From NCBI GenBank assembly GCA_035373625.1, contig DAOSNS010000024.1, positions 8,232-72,231 on the forward strand: 64,000 nucleotides of DNA, in the 5' to 3' direction. The translations under genes were made by a program, and so were the position numbers. The notes below the pieces were generated by a model. The model made no database searches. It saw only the letters and a list, made by a program, of their open reading frames with translations, and had not been told where the DNA came from. This stretch comes from DSWT01 sp035373625 (GTDB taxonomy: Bacteria > Chloroflexota > Anaerolineae > B4-G1 > SLSP01). Within the stretch, counting starts at the first letter, position 1; each line of letters opens with the position of its first letter. Positions 57,407-64,000 of the stretch are shown piece after piece.

Positions 57407-58246
57407 CTATAACGTCTCACCGGTCAAGCGTTCGTAGAGCGCCTGGAATTCCTCATCGGAATAGTAATAGATCATCAGCCGCCCCCCTTTGCGCCCGGCT
57501 TTGAGGCGCACGCGCGTCCCCAGCGCCGCCGCGAAACGTTCCTCGAGGGCATGGATTTCGGGCAGCGGCGCGGCTTTGGGCTTTTGGGGACGGGTGAACT
57601 GCTGCACAAGGGCTTCAACCTGGCGGACACTCAACCCTTGCCGGATGACAAGCTGCAGAACGGTGTCCTGGTCTTCTTTGCGCGGCAGGCCCAGCAAGGC
57701 GCGCGCATGGCCTTCGCTGATCGTCCCCTCCATCAGCGCCTCTTGCACTGCTGTGGAGGCCAGCAATAGGCGCATGGTGTTGGCGATCGCGGGACGGCTT
57801 TTGCCGACGCGCTGCGCGACTTCACCCTGCGACAATCCGAATTCCTCGACCAGGTGCTTGTAAGCCAGGGCCTCTTCGATCGGGTTGAGGTCGGCGCGTT
57901 GCACGTTTTCCACAAGCGCCAGCTCCAGCATCTGCTGCGGGGCGACATCCTTCACAACGACGGGGACCTTTTGTAGTCCGGCAAGCCGCGCCGCGCGCCA
58001 GCGACGTTCGCCGGCGATGAGCTGGTAGCGTCCATCGGTGGTGTGGGTGACAATCAATGGCTGGATGATGCCGTGCTCGCGGATGGAATCGGCCAATTCC
58101 TGGAGATCATGCTCCTGGATTGGCATACGCGGCTGGTGCGGATTGGGGATAATCGCCTCTAGCGGCACTTCTTGCAGACCGCCGGGACGTTCTTCGTCCA
58201 CAGGAATCAGCCCTTCTAATCCCCGCCCCAAGCCTCGTTTGGTCAT
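57407..58246 (-). CDS. parB: ParB/Spo0J chromosome-partitioning protein
   Basis: A 279-residue ParB. It begins TKRGLGRGLEGLIP, the usual N-terminal box for ParA contact. The CTPase motifs are NPHQPR, GERRWRAARLAGL and ENVQRADLNPIEEA. A helix-turn-helix at about 130-190 (LSQGEVAQRVGKSRPAIANTMRLL) binds parS, and a C-terminal dimerisation domain follows (YYYSDEEFQALYERLTG). AGGAAGG precedes the ATG at 58246. The usual partner parA is not adjacent: a divergent ubiX lies upstream. I found no parS consensus in the window. Confidence 0.93.
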   Translation of the reverse strand: MTKRGLGRGLEGLIPVDEERPGGLQEVPLEAIIPNPHQPRMPIQEHDLQELADSIREHGIIQPLIVTHTTDGRYQLIAGERRWRAARLAGLQKVPVVVKDVAPQQMLELALVENVQRADLNPIEEALAYKHLVEEFGLSQGEVAQRVGKSRPAIANTMRLLLASTAVQEALMEGTISEGHARALLGLPRKEDQDTVLQLVIRQGLSVRQVEALVQQFTRPQKPKAAPLPEIHALEERFAAALGTRVRLKAGRKGGRLMIYYYSDEEFQALYERLTGETL

Positions 58247-58371
58247 CAACTTGCCTTCCTCTGTTACACCCAAATCTACAAAGCAACCATTGTAACATAC
58301 TTGCGCGGGATTACAATTTGCCCCCGCACTTCCTTGCGACTTTTCTCACTCTCAATTATACTCACAATTAT

Positions 58372-58929
58372 ATGATCCGCATCATTGTTGGTATAACCGG
58401 CGCGAGCGGCGCGATCTACGGCGTGCGCGCGCTTGCCGCGCTCCAAAATCTCGGCGTGGAAACCCACCTGGTGGTAACGCCGGCGGGGATAACGACGTTG
58501 CGCCAGGAGCTGGATATGGAAATGGAAGCGCTGCGGACGCTCGCGGCCTGTGTGTACGACGCGCAGGACTTCGGCGCGCCGATTGCCAGCGGGTCCTTCG
58601 TCACCCAGGGGATGCTTGTGGCGCCGTGCTCGATCAAGACGCTCTCCGCCATCGCCCACAGCTACGCCGATAACCTGCTCGTGCGCGCCGCCGACGTGGC
58701 CCTGAAAGAAGGGCGCCCGCTGTTGCTCGCCGTCCGCGAGACGCCGCTGCACCTGGGACATCTGCGCCTGATGGTGCAGGCGGCCGAAAATGGGGCGATT
58801 ATCTTCCCGCCGGTGCCGGCTTTCTACGACCATCCGACGACCCTCGAAGAGGTCGTCGAGCGCACGGTCGGCCGGATGCTGGCACGCCTGGGGATTGCAA
58901 ATGACCTTTTTGCTCCCTGGGGTATGTAG
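58372..58929 (+). CDS. ubiX: Flavin prenyltransferase UbiX
   Basis: A 185-residue flavoprotein. It has the FMN-binding start IIVGITGASGAIYGVRALAAL, SGSFVTQGMLVAPCSIKTLSAIAHSYADNLLVRAADVALKEGRPLLLAVRETPLH (with the CS-K and family catalytic residues) and a C-terminal FPPVPAFYDHPTTLEEVVERTVGRML. UbiX makes prenyl-FMN, the cofactor of UbiD-type decarboxylases. No ubiD is in the window. The ATG at 58372 opens the conserved start; an earlier frame to 58318 adds unconserved residues. It is divergent from parB with a gap of about 125 bp. Confidence 0.93.
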   Translation: MIRIIVGITGASGAIYGVRALAALQNLGVETHLVVTPAGITTLRQELDMEMEALRTLAACVYDAQDFGAPIASGSFVTQGMLVAPCSIKTLSAIAHSYADNLLVRAADVALKEGRPLLLAVRETPLHLGHLRLMVQAAENGAIIFPPVPAFYDHPTTLEEVVERTVGRMLARLGIANDLFAPWGM

Positions 58930-58972
58930 CGCGAGTATCGGCGGTTGAATGAAAATTTTAGCCGTTGGGGTT

Positions 58973-60844
58973 TCAAGGAAGCATAATCGTTTGCTGTGGC
59001 GTGTAATTCCGCAGGACGCAGGGGAGATAGACGCGCTTTAGTTCCGGGACGACCCGCAACGCCACGGTTATCTGCTGGGGGGAATCCAGCGTATCAGGCG
59101 GCGACGCCGTCACCTTGAGCGTGCCGGTATAGTTGCCGGTGGCGTACCCTCCGGTATCCACGACGATCCACAGCCGCTCGCCCTGTGTGCCGGATGTGAC
59201 CGGCAGGGTGGGCGTCAATGTCCCGCCGGGCACGACTTCTGCCGTCCACGTGAGCGCGCCGTAACCGACGTTGTCAATGCGCACCGATGTCGTCATCACC
59301 TGCGGCGCACCGACTTCTGCCAGCAGCGTGCGCTGTGTCGCTTCCAATGCCAGACGGGGCTTTGCGTTCAGGCATGTCGTTGGGCCGAAAGCGGCCAGCA
59401 CATCCCCCTGTGTGCTCACATAGGCGACGGCAAGTTGATCGAGAAGGAGCGTGCCCACCGAAACCGTCGTTTTGTACGGCGTAGAAGGCGTAAACGCCGG
59501 CAAGGGTTGGTTTAGCATTTCCTGGCACGTGCCACGATTCCACGCGATGAGCCGTCCGCTCCCGGCCACGCGCAGCGCAGTGGTATGGAGAGCGATGGCG
59601 AGATCGCCGCCCGTTTTGGCGACGTGCAGGGCGGCTTCTCGCGTAGCTGCCGCGATCCCACCGGTGTCATTGAGCGGATACCATACTTCTGTCCAGGAAA
59701 ATGTCGCGCCCGCGTCAAGATGGGCCATGTCCCAGAACGTTGGGGCGATGCCGCCGTGGATCTCGACGCCGCCGGATTCCACGTCCGTCCAGCCGTGCCA
59801 ATCGAGCGGGACGGCCCATCCGTAGGCGAAGCCTTTCGTCCCCCGCGCCACATCGGCGGGGAAGACGCGCGCGACGCCGGCCTGGTTTTCGTGGTTGTAG
59901 AGGCCCACAAAGTCCGCCGCAGCCTGTGGATACTCGAAGAAGCCGAGCCATTCACGCCAGTTACCCAGGCGGGCATAGTCCACGCCGTTGTAGACCGGCC
60001 ATGTGAAGCGGTAATCGGGTGCGGTGGGGACGGTGGGCCAGGCACCGGGCAGGCGTGTATCACCGGTGGAGTGTACGGCCATTTGGGCAGCGTGGAAGAT
60101 GAACTCCAGCCCGGCCGCCGGTTTGTTGGCGTCGCCGGGTGCTAAAGCCGCGTTGAGCCAGAATTTGTAAGCGATTGCAGAAGTGGTAGGGTTCTCGATG
60201 CGCGGTCGGATCAGCAGATAAGCGCGCTGCGCCGGCAGGAAGAGGTCAATGCGCGCGCGCAGCCGATCCGTTGCATCGCTGTCGCTTACGGTGATCGTCA
60301 CCCCGGCGCTGGAGATGATTGCCGACCAGTCCCAGGGGATGCCTGATTCGTAGCCGTGTTCATCTACCGGCAGGCACCACTCGATGCCACCGGCCGCCAG
60401 CCACCAACCTTGCTCCGGCGGTCCCCAACCCGTCGGCTTGATGACGGGGTTTTGGTAAAGGTGGTTCTGTCCGGTCGCCTTGTCAATGAGCTGATATACC
60501 CGTCCGCCCAACGCCGGCAAAACGGTGACGCGGAGATAGTCGTTCTCCATCACCAGAAGTTCGTAGTCTTTGGGCGCCGGCGTAGGATTAGAAGCCCGGT
60601 AAGCGCTCCAATTCAGCACGGGATAGGTCATGTTGTATGTGGCATTGTAAGCGTCATAGAGGTAATCGGCGTAGGGATAGGTGGGGATGGTGATGGTGGT
60701 GGTATAGAAGATGGCGGCATTAAGCGGAGCAGCCATCGAAGGGCGAGTCGCGGAGATCGGTGTCGGTGGTTCAGCGGGAGAAGCCACAGCGGGCAAAACC
60801 AGCCAGGCGGCTAATCCGAGAACGGCAATCCATTTCAGGCTCAT
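58973..60844 (-). CDS. Secreted DUF5107-like protein with YLPxVLRN tail
   Basis: A 623-residue secreted protein. A Sec signal peptide (MSLKWIAVLGLAAWLVLPAVA) leads to a beta-rich galactose-mutarotase-like region (ENDYLRVTVLPALGGRVYQLIDKATGQNHLYQNPVIKP; WWLAAGGIEWCLPVDEHGYE), typical of DUF5107 proteins found with glycosidases. From about residue 510 an Ig-like or BACON-like domain follows (SVRIDNVGYGALTWTAEVVPGG). The last 20 residues end in RVYLPCVLRNYTPQQ, resembling a tail common on secreted Chloroflexota proteins. The substrate is probably a carbohydrate, but no catalytic residues are certain. It overlaps the upstream GNAT gene by 4 bp (ATGA), so translation is likely coupled. Confidence 0.75.
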   Translation of the reverse strand: MSLKWIAVLGLAAWLVLPAVASPAEPPTPISATRPSMAAPLNAAIFYTTTITIPTYPYADYLYDAYNATYNMTYPVLNWSAYRASNPTPAPKDYELLVMENDYLRVTVLPALGGRVYQLIDKATGQNHLYQNPVIKPTGWGPPEQGWWLAAGGIEWCLPVDEHGYESGIPWDWSAIISSAGVTITVSDSDATDRLRARIDLFLPAQRAYLLIRPRIENPTTSAIAYKFWLNAALAPGDANKPAAGLEFIFHAAQMAVHSTGDTRLPGAWPTVPTAPDYRFTWPVYNGVDYARLGNWREWLGFFEYPQAAADFVGLYNHENQAGVARVFPADVARGTKGFAYGWAVPLDWHGWTDVESGGVEIHGGIAPTFWDMAHLDAGATFSWTEVWYPLNDTGGIAAATREAALHVAKTGGDLAIALHTTALRVAGSGRLIAWNRGTCQEMLNQPLPAFTPSTPYKTTVSVGTLLLDQLAVAYVSTQGDVLAAFGPTTCLNAKPRLALEATQRTLLAEVGAPQVMTTSVRIDNVGYGALTWTAEVVPGGTLTPTLPVTSGTQGERLWIVVDTGGYATGNYTGTLKVTASPPDTLDSPQQITVALRVVPELKRVYLPCVLRNYTPQQTIMLP

Positions 60845-61776
60845 ATAACAAGGTCCCTTTTCCAGAGGGTGACGGTGGTTTGATAATCCAGTCTGAAGAC
60901 AGTCTGCAATTCGGAAAGTGCGTCTTGGGGCAGAAGCAGGTCTACGGCGCTGTAGCCTGCATGGGCGGCCAAACCACGCAAAGCAGCCACAACGGGCCTC
61001 AGAGGCGCGGATGGCGGCAGCCAGGCATAACCGTCGGCCTGGGTGGGGTCGCGGAACTGCTCACGCAGTCCTAACACCACCGGCATGCCGTCGAGTTCCC
61101 CGCGCCATACGCTGCGCCGCAAGGCTTTCAGCTCTGGGAGCGCCAGGGAAGGCCAGAGCGTCTCCCACCCCTGCACGCCGCACTGATACCGTCCGAGGCG
61201 CAGCACCAGGTGGGTGGGCGGCCCCACGTCACACGGCGCGGGTTCGAGGCCCGCCGGCGCGTCACCGCCGGCCGTCGCCTGCATTTCCAGCATGCGCATC
61301 CACGGCTGAAACCCGACGCGTTGATAAAAACCGACGGCCTCGGATTCCGGCTGCGTGGTCAGCGCCACAAGATGCTGCGTGCGCGCATAATCAACGCCGG
61401 CTTCGATCAACGCCTGCCCGATGCCCCGCTGCTGCCATTCCCTGTGAATGTAGAGGATGGATACATGGAGATGGGGACCAAAGGGAGCCGGCTCGCGGTT
61501 GATGTAGAATTCTGCTTCACCGACGACATTCCCCTCCATCTCAGCAACAAGCGCCCCATGCCCCCGCAAAAGCAGCGCGTTGAGGTGCACGGCACAGGTC
61601 TCGGCGCTCATCCAGGGGCCGCCGTTGTACCAGCGCCCGAAAAGATCAAGCGTTGCCGCGTCCGTCGGCTGGCGTGTGTAGGGATCACGCCACACATCCA
61701 CCGTGCTACAGTGAACGGCGCTGATCGCGGCAGCATCGGCCAGTGTTGCGGGACGGATGATCATCATAGCTGGCAT
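60841..61776 (-). CDS. GNAT-family N-acetyltransferase
   Basis: A 311-residue GNAT protein. The N-terminal GNAT domain (residues 5-175) has motif A in LYIHREWQQRGIGQALIEAGVDYA and motif B in VALTTQPESEAVGFYQRVGFQPW. The C-terminal 130 residues (YQCGVQGWETLWPSLALPELKALRRSVW; HAGYSAVDLLLPQDALSELQTVF) may be a degenerate second GNAT lobe. No signal peptide. It sits upstream of the DUF5107-like gene with a 4-bp overlap, an odd pairing of a cytosolic acetyltransferase with a secreted protein. Substrate unknown. The start at 61776 lacks a clear ribosome-binding site. Confidence 0.75.
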   Translation of the reverse strand: MPAMMIIRPATLADAAAISAVHCSTVDVWRDPYTRQPTDAATLDLFGRWYNGGPWMSAETCAVHLNALLLRGHGALVAEMEGNVVGEAEFYINREPAPFGPHLHVSILYIHREWQQRGIGQALIEAGVDYARTQHLVALTTQPESEAVGFYQRVGFQPWMRMLEMQATAGGDAPAGLEPAPCDVGPPTHLVLRLGRYQCGVQGWETLWPSLALPELKALRRSVWRGELDGMPVVLGLREQFRDPTQADGYAWLPPSAPLRPVVAALRGLAAHAGYSAVDLLLPQDALSELQTVFRLDYQTTVTLWKRDLVI

Positions 61777-61892
61777 TGTAAGGAGGGATAAGGAAATGTC
61801 AATTTGATGCTATAATTTTTCGTCATATAGTCACGTTGTCGTTAGTCTTGTGGTCGGATTTGGCGAGTTGGAGTCTTGTGCGGCGGTGGTGA

Positions 61893-63161
61893 ATGATGGA
61901 TAGATCGAGAAAAATCACAGTCTTATTTTTGACCGGCGCGCTTGTTATGGTTTTGAGCGTCGTCGCCTGTTCGCAGGTTGGAGTTCAACAGGAATCGCAG
62001 GAGGCCGACATGGCACCTGCGGAAAGCACAGCGACATTATCTGTCGAAGTTCAAGCAACATCGGAGGAACAGGAAATGGTATTTGCAACATCCAATGTTG
62101 TGCAACCCGCCCATGCCCTGGCAATGAGAGGGGTGGACATCTCAAGCCTGCCTCAGGTGGAGGATAAAGGCGGGGTGTTCTACAACACCGACGGACAGGC
62201 ACAAGATATTTTCGAGATTCTGGCCGATCATGGCGTCAACTACGTCCGGCTCAAGCTATGGCACACCCCGGCCAACGGTTACAACAACCTGGAGAAAGTC
62301 AAGGGGATGGCAATCCGCATTAAACGTGCCGGGATGGGTTTCTTGTTGGACTTCCATTATTCCGACACATGGGCGGATCCCAAGAAGCAGTACAAACCTC
62401 TTGCGTGGTGGGATTATGACTACGAGCAGCTCCGGACAGCGGTGTACGAATATACGAAAGAAGCCGTCACTGCATTGCGCGAGCAGAACACCGCGCCTGA
62501 TATTGTGCAGATCGGCAACGAAATCCCCGGCGGTATGCTCTGGGATCAAGGCAAACTGAATGGCTCCGCCGACCAGTTCTCGCGGCTGGCCGGCCTGCTC
62601 AAGGCAGGTATTGCGGGCGTGAAAGATGCCGGGTGTGACGCGAAGATCATGTTGCACCTCGATCGGGGCGGAGACAACGCTCTCTACCGTTGGTGGTTCG
62701 ACAACATCATCGCGGAAGGCGTCGAATTCGACATCATCGGGCTATCGTTCTACGGCTACTGGCACGGTGACTTGCGCGACCTCGCCGCCAACCTGGCCGA
62801 TCTGGCGCAGCGCTACAACAAGGAGCTGATCGTGGTGGAAACGGCGTATGCCTACACCCTGGACAATCAGGATGGCTACGGCAACATCATCGCCCGTGAA
62901 GATCAGCTTATTCCCGGCTATCCGGCGACGGTCGAAGGTCAATCCGCCTGGCTCCGAGACCTCATGCAGGTGGTGAAGGACGTGCCCGGTGGTCTGGCCA
63001 AGGGGGTGTTCTACTGGGAACCGGCGTGGCTGGGGTTGAAGGGTTGTGGCTGGAATCCGGCGGACCCGCAATCCGGCAATGCCTGGGAGAATCAGGCACT
63101 CTTCGACTTCGGCGGGCACGTGCTGCCGTCGCTGGCCGTGTTCCGCGAGTTTTCAGAATAA
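61893..63161 (+). CDS. GH53 endo-beta-1,4-galactanase lipoprotein
   Basis: A 422-residue arabinogalactan endo-1,4-beta-galactosidase. The lipobox VLSVVA-C (Cys26) anchors it to the outer face of the membrane. The barrel begins RGVDISSLPQVEDKGGVFYNTDGQAQDIFEILADHGVNYVRLKLWHTP, the GH53 hallmark, and has LDFHYSDTWADPKKQYKP. The acid/base Glu is in DIVQIGNEIPGGMLW and the nucleophile Glu in LIVVETAYAYTLDNQDG. It cleaves galactan side chains of pectin. A TATAAT at 61811 suggests a promoter but no good -35 is visible. Nothing else in the immediate neighbourhood degrades galactan; a GPH symporter and a GH3 enzyme are further away. Confidence 0.92.
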   Translation: MMDRSRKITVLFLTGALVMVLSVVACSQVGVQQESQEADMAPAESTATLSVEVQATSEEQEMVFATSNVVQPAHALAMRGVDISSLPQVEDKGGVFYNTDGQAQDIFEILADHGVNYVRLKLWHTPANGYNNLEKVKGMAIRIKRAGMGFLLDFHYSDTWADPKKQYKPLAWWDYDYEQLRTAVYEYTKEAVTALREQNTAPDIVQIGNEIPGGMLWDQGKLNGSADQFSRLAGLLKAGIAGVKDAGCDAKIMLHLDRGGDNALYRWWFDNIIAEGVEFDIIGLSFYGYWHGDLRDLAANLADLAQRYNKELIVVETAYAYTLDNQDGYGNIIAREDQLIPGYPATVEGQSAWLRDLMQVVKDVPGGLAKGVFYWEPAWLGLKGCGWNPADPQSGNAWENQALFDFGGHVLPSLAVFREFSE

Positions 63162-63191
63162 GCTGTCAGCGCTCAGCCGTCAGCGCTCAGT

Positions 63192-64000
63192 CAGAGCCTT
63201 ATCATTCTTGCTCTTATCATTCTTGCTCCGAGGGGAACGCCAGTTCCCCGTTTTAGCTGATAGCGGCTGAGCAACGCGGAGCTGGCGATCTTGAGCAACG
63301 CGGATCTGGCGATCTTGAGCAACGCGGATCTGGCGATCCGCTCGAAGCAGTTGAGAAACGCGGAGCTGGCGATCTTGAGCAACGCGGATCTGGCGATCCG
63401 CTTGAAGCGGTTGAGAAACGCGGAGCTGGCGATCTTGAGCAACGCGGATCTGGCGATCTTGAGCAACGCGGATCTGGCGATCCGCTTGAAGCGGTTGAGC
63501 AACGCGGAGCTGGCGATCTTGAGCAACGCGGATCTGGCGATCCGCTCGAAGCAGTTGAGAAACGCGGAGCTGGCGATCTTGAGCAACGCGGAGCTGGCGA
63601 TCCGCTTGAAGCGGTTGAGCAACGCGGAGCTGGCGATCTTGAGCAACGCGGATCTGGCGATCCGCTTGAAGCAGTTGAGCAACGCGGAGCTGGCGATCTT
63701 GAGCAACGCGGATCTGGCGATCCGCTCGAAGCAGTTGAGCAACGCGGAGCTGGCGATCTTGAGCAACGCGGAGCTGGCGATCCGCTCGAAGCAGTTGAGA
63801 AACGCGGAGCTGGCGATCTTGAGCAACGCGGAGCTGGCGATCTTGAGCAACGCGAATCTGGTGATCTTGAGCAACGCGGATCTGGCGATCCGCTCGAAGC
63901 AGTTGAGAAACGCGAATCTGGCGATCTTGAGCAACGCGGATCTGGCGATCCGCTCGAAGCAGTTGAGAAACGCGGAGCTGGCGATCTTGAGCAACGCGGA
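63192..64000. repeat. Large hairpin array continuing past the window edge
   Basis: It starts with the left end of the MITE family (CAGAGCCTTATCATT, partly duplicated) and the hairpin GGGGAAC-GCCA-GTTCCCC. It then becomes a tandem array of a 24-bp unit (TTGAGCAACGCGGATCTGGC plus GATC) and a 36-bp unit that adds CGCTCGAAGCAG or a close variant. The 36-bp form completes the hairpin GCGGATC-TGGC-GATCCGC; many copies carry GCGGAGC in the left arm and lose pairing. Both unit lengths are multiples of 12, so a 267-codon minus-strand frame stays open without being a gene. The right end is not in the window. Confidence 0.9.

Noticed and set aside
63191..63994. A 267-codon minus-strand open frame repeating ALLKIASS-like units
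   Set aside because: The array units are 24 and 36 bp, multiples of three without stop codons, so the frame stays open by construction. There is no ribosome-binding site and the sequence is the hairpin array.

Overview
The window is about 64 kb of a moderately GC-rich bacterial chromosome. No rRNA or taxonomic marker fixes the identity. The gene mix points to Chloroflexota, probably an Anaerolineae-like lineage (inference). The pointers are Tad-pilus genes with a receiver-domain TadZ, several membrane-anchored solute-binding proteins, many secreted glycoside hydrolases, a secreted protein ending in a YLPxVLRN-type tail, no outer-membrane machinery, and short palindromic words between genes.

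Layout. (1) 0.3-8.8 kb, minus strand: an extracellular polysaccharide operon. WbpD, WbpE, WbpB, WbpA and WbpI homologues give a complete route from UDP-GlcNAc to UDP-2,3-diacetamido-mannuronic acid, followed by a glycosyltransferase, a methyltransferase and a flippase. (2) 8.9-10.8 kb, minus: uridine kinase, a ResB-like membrane protein and tRNA-Thr(CGT) with promoter and terminator. (3) 11.1-17.2 kb, plus: PspA/IM30, an anchored solute-binding protein, an anchored solute-binding/VWA fusion, a two-TM coiled-coil protein and a LivK-type lipoprotein, with no ABC permease or ATPase. This is the best candidate for an undescribed system. (4) 17.3-21.4 kb, minus: a peptide-type ABC transporter (binding protein and two permeases). 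The binding protein looks circularly permuted. (5) 21.5-22.5 kb: a tandem hairpin array. (6) 22.6-30.7 kb, minus: TPR protein, L,D-transpeptidase, GPH sugar symporter, GNAT-like protein, AIM24-family protein, homocysteine methyltransferase, secreted clan GH-A hydrolase and a Cys-rich small protein. (7) 30.9-34.9 kb, plus: TGS-nucleoside kinase, a zinc-ribbon/TM/TPR/beta-propeller protein and tRNA-Pro(TGG), then an ATPase remnant. (8) 35.5-44.8 kb: GH3 glucosidase (minus), PPOX protein, tRNA-Gln(CTG) (minus), FolC, a serine beta-lactamase-like hydrolase and Lon. (9) 44.8-51 kb, minus: HPF, ComF and TadC-TadB-TadA-TadZ. (10) 51-58 kb: dynamin-like GTPase, ClpP, trigger factor, SufR-like regulator, M24 peptidase and ParB. 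(11) 58.4-63.2 kb: UbiX, a DUF5107-like secreted protein, a GNAT and a GH53 galactanase. (12) 63.2 kb to the end: a second hairpin array running off the window.

Themes. Envelope and polysaccharide biology dominate: surface-sugar synthesis, secreted glycosidases with a sugar symporter, envelope-stress-type PspA and the Tad pilus. Protein quality control (Lon, ClpP, trigger factor) and ribosome hibernation are also present. A mobile-repeat layer links distant intergenic regions. Short elements have CAGGGCTTTATCATT-type inverted ends and two show 9-bp target duplications. They carry hairpins with a TGGC tetraloop, and the same hairpins are amplified into the two large arrays.

Starts marked as chosen rest on visible ribosome-binding sites or on overlap with the neighbouring gene. 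All family assignments were made by reading motifs, without database searches.
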